Part shown: positions 27,075-36,108 of the stretch, one piece after another
Numbering within the stretch: the stretch's first letter is position 1
Layout of the letters: each line of letters starts with the position of its first letter
Source: an uncultured Bacteroides sp.
GTDB lineage: Bacteria; Bacteroidota; Bacteroidia; Bacteroidales; Bacteroidaceae
Direction: 5' to 3'
Length of the DNA: 54,420 nucleotides
NCBI GenBank assembly: GCA_949285025.1
Contig: CASDXG010000105.1
Location: 1 to 54,420, forward strand
The notes under the pieces: model-generated
What the model was told of the DNA's origin: nothing
What the model saw: only the letters and a program-made list of their open reading frames with translations
Databases searched by the model: none
Translations under genes and position numbers: made by a program

Positions 27075-27100
27075 CAAACATATCCATTAAAATTGAATAT

Positions 27101-29128
27101 ATGAACGAAAACAATAATAACAAACCCAAGATGAATGTACCACGTCCAAGCCTTACTTGGCTGTACATTTTCATCGCGATATCACTCGTCGTTATGTTTT
27201 TTTTCGGTGAAGGAAACGGTGTTTATAAAGAAGTTGCCTACACCGAATTTAAAGAATACGTAAAAAAAGACTATATAAGCAAGATTATTGCATACGACAA
27301 CAACACGGTCGATGCTTTTATCAAACCCGATCATGTTGCCGATGTATTTAAAAACGATACAAAAAATGCGGGAAGAAGCCCTTCGGTAAAAGTCGGTATT
27401 TTATCGGCAGAAGGCTTTGAAACATTCATCAACGCAGAAGAAGAAGCCGGCCATTTCTCGGGAACTGTAGAATATAAAAAGACAACCAACTACTTCAGCC
27501 AGATATTTTGGAGTATCGCGCCGCTATTACTTCTTTTCGCTCTATGGATGTTTGCCATGAGACGTATGAGCGGAGGGGCCGGTCCCGGCGGAGGAAACAA
27601 TGTGTTCAATGTGGGGAAAAGCAAAGCACAGCTCTTTGATAAAGGTTCAACCCGCGTAACTTTCAAAGATGTAGCGGGACAAGCTGCAGCAAAACAAGAG
27701 GTACAGGAAATTGTAGAGTTCCTTAAACACCCGCAAAAATACACGGAATTAGGAGGAAAGATTCCGAAAGGCGCATTATTGGTCGGCCCTCCGGGAACAG
27801 GAAAGACCTTATTGGCCAAAGCTGTCGCGGGAGAAGCTGATGTACCTTTCTTCTCTATTTCCGGATCCGATTTCGTTGAAATGTTTGTAGGAGTAGGAGC
27901 TTCACGCGTACGCGACCTGTTCCGCCAGGCAAAAGAGAAGTCGCCCTGTATCATTTTCATCGATGAAATTGATGCCGTTGGCCGGGCTCGCGGGAAAAAC
28001 CCCAGCATGGGAGGTAACGACGAACGGGAAAATACACTGAATCAATTGCTCACAGAAATGGACGGATTCGGCTCAAACAGCGGAATCATCATCTTAGCAG
28101 CAACAAATCGTGTCGACATATTAGATAAAGCATTGCTTCGTGCCGGACGTTTTGACCGACAAATCTATGTAGACCTCCCCGATTTAAATGAGCGGAAAGA
28201 AGTGTTCGGAGTACATCTCCGCCCGCTAAAACTCGATAAGACGGTCGATATTGATTTACTGGCAAGACAAACTCCGGGATTCAGCGGAGCTGATATTGCC
28301 AATGTATGCAACGAAGCTGCATTAATCGCTGCAAGACATTCAAAAAGCTCGGTAGGAAAACAAGATTTTCTGAGTGCAATCGACAGAATAGTGGGCGGTT
28401 TGGAAAAGAAAACAAAAGTAATGACAGCCGAAGAGAAGCGCACCATTGCATTGCATGAAGCAGGACATGCTACAATCTCGTGGTTCTTAGAACATGCAAA
28501 CCCGCTGGTAAAAGTTACAATCGTACCACGCGGACGGGCATTAGGCGCCGCATGGTATCTCCCGGAAGAAAGACAAATTACCACAAAAGAGCAAATGCTC
28601 GACGAAATGTGTGCCACATTGGGTGGAAGAGCGGCCGAAGAAACATTTATCGGACATATATCTACCGGAGCAATAAACGACTTGGAACGCGTAACGAAAC
28701 AAGCCTATGGCATGATTGCTTACGCAGGAATGAGCGACAAGCTGCCGAACCTATGCTACTATAACAACGATGAATACAGCTTTAACAAGCCATATAGTGA
28801 GCATACAGCCGAAGTAATTGATCAGGAAGTAAAGAAAATGATCAACGAACAATATGCCCGTGCCAAAGAATTGCTGATTGCCCACAAAGAAGGACATAAC
28901 CAACTGGCACAGCTGCTAATAGAAAAAGAAGTTATCTTCGCCGAAGACGTTGAGAAGATATTCGGCAAACGGCCTTGGGCTTCACGCTCGGAAGAAATCA
29001 TGGCTACGGAAAACAGTGTGGAAAATAACGCAGAAAAAGAAGGGAACACCGCCGAACTCCCGAACGAAACTTCGGAGACTTCTAAAGAAAAAGCCGAGAC
29101 AAAAGAAGAAGAAAAAGACGAAGCCTGA
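27101..29128 (+). CDS. ftsH: ATP-dependent zinc metalloprotease FtsH
   Basis: Hexameric membrane AAA protease that removes damaged or short-lived membrane and cytosolic proteins. 675 aa: helix 1 (19-36), a periplasmic domain, helix 2 (about 134-153), Walker A GPPGTGKT (229-236), Walker [12 protein letters not shown], the second region of homology with RAGRFDR, and the zinc site HEAGH (452-456). The last 50 residues are a Glu/Lys-rich low-complexity tail, longer than in E. coli. Middle gene of rsfS-ftsH-cdsA. Confidence 0.97.
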   Translation: MNENNNNKPKMNVPRPSLTWLYIFIAISLVVMFFFGEGNGVYKEVAYTEFKEYVKKDYISKIIAYDNNTVDAFIKPDHVADVFKNDTKNAGRSPSVKVGILSAEGFETFINAEEEAGHFSGTVEYKKTTNYFSQIFWSIAPLLLLFALWMFAMRRMSGGAGPGGGNNVFNVGKSKAQLFDKGSTRVTFKDVAGQAAAKQEVQEIVEFLKHPQKYTELGGKIPKGALLVGPPGTGKTLLAKAVAGEADVPFFSISGSDFVEMFVGVGASRVRDLFRQAKEKSPCIIFIDEIDAVGRARGKNPSMGGNDERENTLNQLLTEMDGFGSNSGIIILAATNRVDILDKALLRAGRFDRQIYVDLPDLNERKEVFGVHLRPLKLDKTVDIDLLARQTPGFSGADIANVCNEAALIAARHSKSSVGKQDFLSAIDRIVGGLEKKTKVMTAEEKRTIALHEAGHATISWFLEHANPLVKVTIVPRGRALGAAWYLPEERQITTKEQMLDEMCATLGGRAAEETFIGHISTGAINDLERVTKQAYGMIAYAGMSDKLPNLCYYNNDEYSFNKPYSEHTAEVIDQEVKKMINEQYARAKELLIAHKEGHNQLAQLLIEKEVIFAEDVEKIFGKRPWASRSEEIMATENSVENNAEKEGNTAELPNETSETSKEKAETKEEEKDEA

Positions 29129-29157
29129 TAAAATAATGCGATTATAAAGAATACATC

Positions 29158-29997
29158 ATGAAGAACAATTTTATCCAACGTACCATTACAGGACTCCTGT
29201 TTGTTGCCACCTTAGTAGGATGTATTATAGGAGGTGCAATACCGTTTACCGTTCTTTTTGCATTAATCAGCGGATTGTCCATCTATGAATTCGGCTCGAT
29301 TGTCAACAAATACGGAGATGTACATATGAGTACACGCATTTCCGCTTTAGGAGGCATCGTACTCTTTTTATGTTTCGGCTACATCTGTGTTGCACCGGAA
29401 AATCATAAAGTATTTACGGTTTACCTATTATTCCCGCTATACATCTGCATCAAGGAACTTTATCTAAAGCAGAAAAATCCGATACATAATCTGGCATACG
29501 GCCTAATGAGCCATATCTATATCGCATTGCCCTTCGCCCTCCTTAATGTTTTGGCCTATCAAACCTCTCCGGAGACCGGCGTATCTCAATATAATCCTGT
29601 CCTTCCTTTATCTATTTTTATCTTTAATTGGATAAACGACACAGGCGCATATTGCACCGGAGTCCTTTTCGGAAAACATCGTTTATTCGAACGGATTTCT
29701 CCAAAGAAGTCTTGGGAAGGCTCAATCGGAGGTGCTTTTTTCAGCATTGTCACAGCTATAGTCCTGGCACACTTCTTCACATTTATGCCGACCGCCGAGT
29801 GGATTGGTTTAGGACTGACCGTCGTTATATTCGGAACATGGGGCGATTTAACGGAATCGCTATTGAAACGGACGCTCGGCATTAAGGATTCCGGAAATAT
29901 TTTACCGGGACACGGAGGCTTGTTAGACCGCTTCGACAGTTCATTATTTGCCATTCCCGCAGCCGTTATTTATCTGTATTTTCTTGAATTAATATAA
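29158..29997 (+). CDS. cdsA: Phosphatidate cytidylyltransferase
   Basis: Makes CDP-diacylglycerol, the branch point of phospholipid synthesis. 279 aa with about eight membrane helices and the CDS signature near the C-terminus (SLLKRTLGIKDSGNILPGHG followed by GLLDRFDS). Third gene of the rsfS operon, 29 bases after ftsH, with a strong terminator after it. Confidence 0.95.
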   Translation: MKNNFIQRTITGLLFVATLVGCIIGGAIPFTVLFALISGLSIYEFGSIVNKYGDVHMSTRISALGGIVLFLCFGYICVAPENHKVFTVYLLFPLYICIKELYLKQKNPIHNLAYGLMSHIYIALPFALLNVLAYQTSPETGVSQYNPVLPLSIFIFNWINDTGAYCTGVLFGKHRLFERISPKKSWEGSIGGAFFSIVTAIVLAHFFTFMPTAEWIGLGLTVVIFGTWGDLTESLLKRTLGIKDSGNILPGHGGLLDRFDSSLFAIPAAVIYLYFLELI

Positions 29998-30000
29998 ACA

Positions 30001-30058
30001 AGTCAGCCGGCTTATCGATACATTATACAATTCTGAATCGATAAGCCGACTGTTTTTC
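30001..30058. terminator. Bidirectional terminator between cdsA and lpxB
   Basis: CGGCTTATCGAT (30008-30019) and ATCGATAAGCCG (30037-30048) form a perfect 12-bp stem with a T run on the plus side. It separates the converging cdsA and lpxB operons. Confidence 0.85.
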
Positions 30059-30067
30059 CATTTCCCG

Positions 30068-31210
30068 TCAATCACATTTACGGGACAATATCTTACTATA
30101 AATCAAGCGTGCTGTACGAACAGACGCCCCTTCCTTTCCCAATATTTCGGCCAAACGGTCATATTCAGCCAGCATTTTCTTTCGTCCGGGCTTCCCGGCC
30201 AGAATCTGTTCCAGCTCTTTTTCCATATTATTTACCGTCATCCCATCTGCTACAAGTTCTGAAACTACAGTCTTACCCGCAACCAAATTTACCAAAGAAA
30301 TATATTTTACCTTCAGTATCAGCCGGCGCAAGAAAGAAACAATCCGCCCGCATGAAATATAATAACACACCACTTGTGGCACACGAAACAGTGCCGTTTC
30401 TAAAGTAGCCGTTCCAGAAGTGACAAGAGCCGCTTCAGAATACTTCAAAAGCTGATAAGTCTGATTAAAAACGATGCGGACATCCGGAGTAAGAAACCTC
30501 CTATAATAAGCAACATCTATACCCGGAGCACCTGCAACAACGAACTGATATCTCGGAAAAGCTTTGGAAACAACGGTCATTCTCCTCAGATTATCTTTAA
30601 TTTCCTGCTTACGGCTACCGGCCAGCAATGCAATAATCGGTTTATCATCCAACCCGTTTACTCGGATAAAATCAGGTTGCGTTTCCTTGTTCGTCCGTAA
30701 GAACTCTGACACCGAATCCACACAAGGATTTCCTACATAGTGAACCGGATAACTATATTTCGCGAAAAAGTCGACCTCAAAAGGCAGGATGGAGAACAAT
30801 TCATCGATGTCTCTTTTAATATTTTTGATACGGTATTCTTTCCATGCCCATAATTTTGGCGAAATATAATAGCATATCGGTATTCGGGTGTGCTTTTTTA
30901 TATGCTCGGCTATCTGCAGGTTAAATCCAGGATAATCCACCAAAATCAAAACATCCGGGTTCCACTCGACAATATCCCGTTGACAGAGTTTCATATTCTT
31001 GAAGATCGTCCTTAAGTGAAGCAGCACCGGAATGAATCCCATATAAGCCAATTCCTTATAATGTTTCACACAAACTCCTCCGACAGCCTGCATCAAATCA
31101 CCTCCAAAAAACCGGAAATCGGCTTCGGAATCCTCTTTCTTCAATGCCTTCATCAAGTTTGATGCATGCAAATCACCGGATGCCTCTCCAACAATCAAAT
31201 AGTACTTCAT
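30068..31210 (-). CDS. lpxB: Lipid-A-disaccharide synthase
   Basis: GT19 glycosyltransferase that joins UDP-2,3-diacylglucosamine and lipid X to form the lipid A disaccharide. From ATG 31210 it is 380 aa with the N-terminal VGEASGDLHASNL, FFGGDLM, VDYPGFNL, CYYISPKLWAWK and the late SGTATLETALF, all typical of LpxB. The ATG overlaps the surE stop (ATGA, 31207-31210), so translation is coupled and the longer start at 31225 is not needed. Confidence 0.95.
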   Translation of the reverse strand: MKYYLIVGEASGDLHASNLMKALKKEDSEADFRFFGGDLMQAVGGVCVKHYKELAYMGFIPVLLHLRTIFKNMKLCQRDIVEWNPDVLILVDYPGFNLQIAEHIKKHTRIPICYYISPKLWAWKEYRIKNIKRDIDELFSILPFEVDFFAKYSYPVHYVGNPCVDSVSEFLRTNKETQPDFIRVNGLDDKPIIALLAGSRKQEIKDNLRRMTVVSKAFPRYQFVVAGAPGIDVAYYRRFLTPDVRIVFNQTYQLLKYSEAALVTSGTATLETALFRVPQVVCYYISCGRIVSFLRRLILKVKYISLVNLVAGKTVVSELVADGMTVNNMEKELEQILAGKPGRKKMLAEYDRLAEILGKEGASVRTARLIYSKILSRKCD

Positions 31211-31977
31211 ACATTCAAATTCCAATGTTCCATTTCATCCATCACCGTATAATCTGTCATGTCTGTCCGTGTAGGAGTTATCGCAACGAAACCTTTCTTC
31301 AAAGCCCAATAATCCGATTTCTCTGTTTCTCCCTCCAAAGTTTCATATTCACCCGTAAGCCAATAATATCTTCCTCCATGCGGATGCCGGGAATCAACAA
31401 ATTCTTTTACCCACTCTCCCCTATTCTGATGACAAATCTTTACACCCTTATATACAGAAAGTGCCGGAAAATTTACATTCAGACAAGTACCTTCCGGCAA
31501 ACCTCTTACAAGAACTTCTTCCGTTATTCTGCGCACATAAGGCAGTGCAGGCGAGAAATCGGCATCGGGATTATGGTCGCACAACGAAAATCCTACCGAA
31601 GGGATTCGTTTCAGACAACCCTCTATCACAACACCCATCGTTCCAGAATAATGAACATTTACCGATGAATTATCACCATGATTAATACCTCCTATCACCA
31701 TATCGGGTGTTCGAGGAGACAAAACATGCAGTCCCAGTTTCACGCAGTCTACAGGAGTTCCCGAACATTTATATATAACAAGTCCCTCTTGTTCGTCGAC
31801 TTTTTCACATCGCAAAGGAATATCCGATGTAATCGATGCAGAATAACCTGAACGATGGGCATCAGGAGCTACCACAATCAAATCGCCAACCGATCGTAAG
31901 CACCGAATCAATTCCTTTAGCCCTTTGGCTTCCACTCCATCATCGTTCGATAAGAATAAAAGAGGTTTCCGTTCCAT
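31207..31977 (-). CDS. surE: 5'/3'-nucleotidase SurE
   Basis: Metal-dependent nucleoside monophosphate phosphatase of stationary-phase survival. 256 aa. The N-terminal LFLSNDDGVEAKG gives the metal ligands (Asp12, Asp13); SGYSASIT, GTPVDCVKLG, GGINHGDN and YSGTMGVVIEG are the other family marks. First gene of surE-lpxB; pairing of these two genes is a Bacteroidota habit without a clear metabolic reason. No TAnnTTTG box was seen directly upstream. Confidence 0.95.
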   Translation of the reverse strand: MERKPLLFLSNDDGVEAKGLKELIRCLRSVGDLIVVAPDAHRSGYSASITSDIPLRCEKVDEQEGLVIYKCSGTPVDCVKLGLHVLSPRTPDMVIGGINHGDNSSVNVHYSGTMGVVIEGCLKRIPSVGFSLCDHNPDADFSPALPYVRRITEEVLVRGLPEGTCLNVNFPALSVYKGVKICHQNRGEWVKEFVDSRHPHGGRYYWLTGEYETLEGETEKSDYWALKKGFVAITPTRTDMTDYTVMDEMEHWNLNV

Positions 31978-32112
31978 ATACTTATATAAATTATATCTCC
32001 GTTAATGAGGGTAAAGGTACAATCTTTCAATTTATCCCCCAAAAAAAGACAACAACAATGCATTTACAAATCTTAATCTTCTCAAACAGAAAAGAAAATC
32101 ATTCTTTTTTTG

Positions 32113-32120
32113 TATCTTTG
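32113..32120 (+). promoter_or_regulatory. -7 box upstream of parA
   Basis: TATCTTTG fits TAnnTTTG. The start would fall near 32125, about 115 bases before parA and almost on the ATG of the 31-codon ORF at 32126. Confidence 0.5.
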
Positions 32121-32125
32121 CTCAC

Positions 32126-32221
32126 ATGAAGTTATTAACAGACACCGCGAGTTTTCAACACTTTAAAGGATTTTTTCATTCTTGTAATCTGTATTCTCGC
32201 CGATTATTAGTTACTTCGTAA
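32126..32221 (+). CDS. 31-residue small ORF in the parA leader (uncertain)
   Basis: ATG 32126 to TAA 32219-32221 encodes 31 residues (starts MKLLTDTASFQ, ends RRLLVTS). It begins within a few bases of the predicted transcript start and stops 18 bases before parA, so it would be a leaderless leader peptide. I do not recognise it. It may be a chance frame in a long 5' leader; only conservation or ribosome profiling would tell. Confidence 0.25.
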   Translation: MKLLTDTASFQHFKGFFHSCNLYSRRLLVTS

Positions 32222-32239
32222 AAAAATAAATCGACTTAT

Positions 32240-33004
32240 ATGGGAAAAATAATAGCATTAGCCAATCAAAAAGGCGGAGTCGGCAAAACGACAACAACTA
32301 TAAATCTTGCTGCATCGTTAGCCACTTTAGAAAAAAAAGTCTTGGTTGTCGATGCAGATCCGCAAGCCAATGCCTCTTCGGGATTAGGCGTAGACATAAA
32401 AGAAATAGACTGTTCCATTTATGATTGTCTGATTAATCGTGCCGATATCAGGGAAGCAGTCTATACAACAGATATTGACGGACTTGATATCATTCCTTCT
32501 CATATCGACTTGGTCGGTGCCGAAATCGAGATGCTAAATCTCGAAAATCGCGAAAAAATAATGAAACAAGCACTCAGTACCATCGTGAATGATTACGATT
32601 ATATCCTCATAGACTGTTCACCGTCATTGGGACTCATTACCATAAACGCGCTGACAGCCGCTAATTCCGTCATCATCCCGGTACAATGCGAATACTTTGC
32701 TTTGGAAGGTATCAGCAAGCTTTTAAACACAATAAAGATTATCAAAACCAAACTAAACCCGTCTTTAGAAATAGAAGGCTTCCTGCTTACAATGTTTGAC
32801 TCGCGTCTGCGTCTGGCAAACCAGATATATGATGAAGTAAAACGTCACTTCCAGGAACTTGTATTCAAAACAATTATCCAGCGAAACGTCAAGTTAAGCG
32901 AAGCACCCAGTCACGGCATCCCGGCTATTTTATATGACGCCGATTCAGCCGGAGCAAAGAACCATTTGGCTTTAGCCGATGAAATCATAAAGAAAAACAA
33001 GTAA
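32240..33004 (+). CDS. parA: Chromosome partitioning ATPase ParA/Soj
   Basis: Walker-type ATPase that positions chromosome origins with ParB. 254 aa with the deviant Walker A KGGVGKTT (11-18), DADPQANASSGLG, the Walker B region YDYILIDCSPSLG and TMFDSRLRLANQI. Chromosomal type: short and without the N-terminal HTH of plasmid ParA. ParB follows after 8 bases. Its presence suggests the replication origin may not be far, but no parS site was found in the window. Confidence 0.95.
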   Translation: MGKIIALANQKGGVGKTTTTINLAASLATLEKKVLVVDADPQANASSGLGVDIKEIDCSIYDCLINRADIREAVYTTDIDGLDIIPSHIDLVGAEIEMLNLENREKIMKQALSTIVNDYDYILIDCSPSLGLITINALTAANSVIIPVQCEYFALEGISKLLNTIKIIKTKLNPSLEIEGFLLTMFDSRLRLANQIYDEVKRHFQELVFKTIIQRNVKLSEAPSHGIPAILYDADSAGAKNHLALADEIIKKNK

Positions 33005-33012
33005 GTTAATAT

Positions 33013-33912
33013 ATGGCAGTACAAAAAAAATATGTATTAGGCCGAGGACTTGACGCCCTTATTTCCCACGAAGATGAAATACATACTTCCGGTTCATCTT
33101 CCATCAACGAAATAGAATTAAGCAAAATATCCGTCAATCCCAATCAGCCTCGCCGGGAATTTGATCCGATAGCATTGCAAGAACTTGCAGACTCAATTGC
33201 GGAAATCGGTATTATTCAACCGATCACACTTCGCAAATTAAATGATGATTCTTATCAGATTATAGCAGGAGAGCGACGCTACCGCGCCTCTATCCAAGCC
33301 GGATTAAAAACCATTCCGGCCTATATCCGCACAGCCGATGACGAAAATGTCATGGAAATGGCACTCATAGAAAACATTCAGCGGGAAGATTTAAACTCGC
33401 TCGAAATCGCATTGGCCTACCAACATTTAATAGAACAATATGCTCTCACTCAAGAACAATTAAGCGAACGTATCGGGAAAAAACGAACAACCATCGCGAA
33501 TTACTTGAGACTGCTAAAACTTCCGGCTACCATTCAAGTAGCACTAAAGAATAAAGAAATTGACATGGGGCATGCGCGTGCCTTACTTTCCCTAAATGAT
33601 CCCAAGACTCAGATCCGTATTTTCAACGAGATTCTGACGCAAGGTTACTCTGTAAGAAAGGTTGAAGACATTGTAAAAGCACTGTCCTCCGGAGAAAGCA
33701 TCGAATCAGGCGGAAAAAAAATCACTCCAAAAGGAGCCAAATTATCTGAAGAATATGTGCTTTTACAAAATCATCTGTCTAATTTTTTCGGCACAAAAGT
33801 TCAACTTTCCTGCAGTCTCAAAGGAAAAGGGAAAATCAGTATTCCCTTTAACAACGAATCGGATTTGGAACGCATCATGGGAATCTTGGATACTTTAAAG
33901 CCCAATGAATAA
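33013..33912 (+). CDS. parB: Chromosome partitioning protein ParB/Spo0J
   Basis: CTP-dependent DNA clamp that loads at parS. 299 aa: N-terminal RGLDALI, the CTP-binding motif GERRYRAS (86-93), ENIQREDLNSLE, the helix-turn-helix (about 144-167, LTQEQLSERIGKKRTTIANY) and a C-terminal dimer domain. It lies 8 bases after parA and 6 before the DUF5683 gene, so all are on one transcript. Confidence 0.95.
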   Translation: MAVQKKYVLGRGLDALISHEDEIHTSGSSSINEIELSKISVNPNQPRREFDPIALQELADSIAEIGIIQPITLRKLNDDSYQIIAGERRYRASIQAGLKTIPAYIRTADDENVMEMALIENIQREDLNSLEIALAYQHLIEQYALTQEQLSERIGKKRTTIANYLRLLKLPATIQVALKNKEIDMGHARALLSLNDPKTQIRIFNEILTQGYSVRKVEDIVKALSSGESIESGGKKITPKGAKLSEEYVLLQNHLSNFFGTKVQLSCSLKGKGKISIPFNNESDLERIMGILDTLKPNE

Positions 33913-33918
33913 AGAAGA

Positions 33919-34677
33919 ATGAAATTGAAGGAACGATTATCTACATACTTTATATACATAGGATTATTTCTTGGGCTGATATCCGGCATACATCTGAACG
34001 TTTCAGCACGGCAATTTGTCCTCCTTCCCGATAGCATTGCCATAACAGACAGCCTTCAATTGTCTGAAGACAACGGTATCGATTCAATCGGACAGGCAGA
34101 TTCAATCACCCGAGCAGAGGAAAACCGGATAAAATATCCCCCTCTATCACAAAACAAAACTGAAAACAAGAAAAAATGGACACCCGTCCCCAACAATTCC
34201 ATCTGGTTTGCTTTGGCAATACCCGGCGCCGGACAAATCTATAACCGCAAATATTGGAAACTCCCCATTATATATGGAGGATTTGTCGGCTGCGCCTATG
34301 CATTATCATGGAACGGGAAAATGTATAACGATTACTCACAAGCTTACCAAGACATCATGAGCAGCAATCCACAAAACAACAGCTACATGGATTTCTTAGG
34401 ACCGGGAATAACGCAAGAAGAAGTATTATCCGATTTAAGTTATTACCAAAGTCTGTTTCAGCGAAGAAAAGATTTATACCGCCGACAACGGGATCTAAGT
34501 ATATTTGCCTTCATCGCCGTATATTTACTTTCCATTATTGATGCCTATGTTGACGCAGAATTATCAAACTTCGACATATCGAATGATTTAGGAATGACGC
34601 TTGAACCTACAATATTTAACGAAGCTTCCCGTAGTCGCCTGCAAGGTGTGGGCCTGCAATGTAGCATTATATTTTAA
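33919..34677 (+). CDS. DUF5683 membrane/exported protein
   Basis: A 252-aa protein with an N-terminal signal or anchor helix (about 9-29), then a Ser/Asp-rich spacer and the DUF5683 domain (about 90-250) that carries ALAIPGAGQIYNRKYWK, a further hydrophobic segment GFVGCAYALSW and a late helix FAFIAVYLLSIIDAYVDA. Function unknown. It always seems to sit between parB and a lytic transglycosylase in Bacteroidales, so a role at the cell envelope is plausible. It is cotranscribed with both neighbours (gaps of 6 and 5 bases). Confidence 0.8.
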   Translation: MKLKERLSTYFIYIGLFLGLISGIHLNVSARQFVLLPDSIAITDSLQLSEDNGIDSIGQADSITRAEENRIKYPPLSQNKTENKKKWTPVPNNSIWFALAIPGAGQIYNRKYWKLPIIYGGFVGCAYALSWNGKMYNDYSQAYQDIMSSNPQNNSYMDFLGPGITQEEVLSDLSYYQSLFQRRKDLYRRQRDLSIFAFIAVYLLSIIDAYVDAELSNFDISNDLGMTLEPTIFNEASRSRLQGVGLQCSIIF

Positions 34678-34682
34678 GATTT

Positions 34683-35942
34683 ATGAAACAATTAATCATC
34701 GGGCTATTCGCCGTTTTAAGTACAACGGCCATTTATGCGCAAGAAAACAATAAGAGCATTACGATAAAAACGGATTCCGGAGAAGAAGAAGTTATCGACT
34801 TACCGGAAGGGATGTTGTCAGACACAGACAGTCTGTACCTTGACTGGCTGTCAAGAAATTACATCGAAATTGGAGAGAATTGCACAGCATCAGCCGAAAA
34901 CCCGGCCATAAGCGATTCTATTTATATAGAGCGGCTTCAACGTATCCCGGCCATTATTGAAATGCCGTACAATGAAGTGGTAAGAAAACTTATCGATTTA
35001 TATGCCACTAAACTAAGACAACGAGTCTCAATCATGCTCAGTGCCTGCAATTTTTACATGCCCATTTTCGAAGAGGCTCTCGACCTTTATGATCTCCCGT
35101 TAGAATTAAAATATCTCCCTGTCGTAGAATCAGCATTAAATCCTACGGCAGTCTCACGACAAGGTGCAACAGGCCTATGGCAATTCATGCTGGGTACAGC
35201 CAAAATCTACGGATTAAAAACCAATAGTTTAGTAGACGAACGACGAGACCCGTTGAAATCAACACGAGCAGCAGCCCGTTATTTAAAAGACCTATACAAC
35301 ATCTATCACGACTGGAATCTCGTTCTTGCCGCCTACAATTGCGGACCCGGCACCATAAACAAGGCTATCCGCCGTGCCGGAGGCGAAAAAGATTTCTGGA
35401 GCATTTACAATTATCTTCCGAAAGAGACACGCGCATACGTGCCGGGATTTATCGCGGTAAACTATATCATGACATATTATTGTGAGCACAACATCAGTCC
35501 GCTTAAAATGACACTGCCGGAAAATACCGATACAATTCACATTAACCGTAACTTAAATCTGCACCAGATCAGTGCCGTCTGCGATATAAATATTGACGAA
35601 CTCCGCGCACTGAATCCCGAACTAAAACGAGACATCATTCCCGGGAACGAAGCGACTTATGCACTTCGTCTGCCAGCCAGCAAAACAAGCTGCTTTATAG
35701 AGTACGAAGACAGCATATACAATTATAAACCTGAAGTATATCAAAACCGCCGGACAATAGCAAAAATAGCAACTCAAAGCAAGTCTGGTGCTTCAGGAAA
35801 TCCCGTATACTACAAAATAAAAAACGGAGATACCTTAGGAGGTATTGCCCAAAAATACGGTGTAAGCGTAAGCCAGCTACGACGCTTAAACGGTATAAAA
35901 GGAAGCAATATACGGGCGGGGAAATCAATACGTATCCGCTAA
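34683..35942 (+). CDS. mltD: MltD-like lytic transglycosylase with LysM
   Basis: A 419-aa exported murein hydrolase that cuts peptidoglycan glycan strands with formation of anhydro ends. Signal peptide (about 1-19, ending IYAQ). The SLT domain (about 125-270) has the catalytic Glu149 in VVESALNPTAVSRQG, then ATGLWQFM and AAYNCGPG. A degenerate LysM (about 285-335) and a clear C-terminal LysM (about 375-419, YYKIKNGDTLGGIAQKYGV) bind the wall. Last gene of the parA operon; a strong terminator follows. Confidence 0.92.
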   Translation: MKQLIIGLFAVLSTTAIYAQENNKSITIKTDSGEEEVIDLPEGMLSDTDSLYLDWLSRNYIEIGENCTASAENPAISDSIYIERLQRIPAIIEMPYNEVVRKLIDLYATKLRQRVSIMLSACNFYMPIFEEALDLYDLPLELKYLPVVESALNPTAVSRQGATGLWQFMLGTAKIYGLKTNSLVDERRDPLKSTRAAARYLKDLYNIYHDWNLVLAAYNCGPGTINKAIRRAGGEKDFWSIYNYLPKETRAYVPGFIAVNYIMTYYCEHNISPLKMTLPENTDTIHINRNLNLHQISAVCDINIDELRALNPELKRDIIPGNEATYALRLPASKTSCFIEYEDSIYNYKPEVYQNRRTIAKIATQSKSGASGNPVYYKIKNGDTLGGIAQKYGVSVSQLRRLNGIKGSNIRAGKSIRIR

Positions 35943-35961
35943 GACATAAAAAGCACCAATT

Positions 35962-36012
35962 ATTCCGGCACAAAGAAGAGCACGTTTTATCTTCTTCGTG
36001 CCGGAATTTTTT
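35962..36012 (+). terminator. Terminator of the parA-parB-DUF5683-mltD operon
   Basis: ATTCCGGCACAAAGAAG (35962-35978) and CTTCTTCGTGCCGGAAT (35991-36007) form a 17-bp stem with one mismatch, followed by TTTTTT. Confidence 0.93.
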
Positions 36013-36052
36013 CTTTTCTCTCCGCAGAAAAAAAGAAAAGACGGCAATCTTC

Positions 36053-36082
36053 TTGCATAGTTCACGATATTTCCTATTTTTG
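36053..36082 (+). promoter_or_regulatory. RelA/SpoT promoter
   Basis: -33 TTG (36053-36055), 19-base spacer, -7 TATTTTTG (36075-36082). Predicted start about 36088, 21 bases before ATG 36109. Confidence 0.75.
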
Positions 36083-36108
36083 CAATATCGAAAATAAAAA
36101 AGAAAAGC

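Noticed and set aside
27490-28617. Two long minus-strand frames opposite ftsH
   Set aside because: Shadows of ftsH; no start signals or known domains.
32000-36000. parS sites near parAB
   Set aside because: No match to the 16-base parS palindrome was found by eye anywhere in the window.
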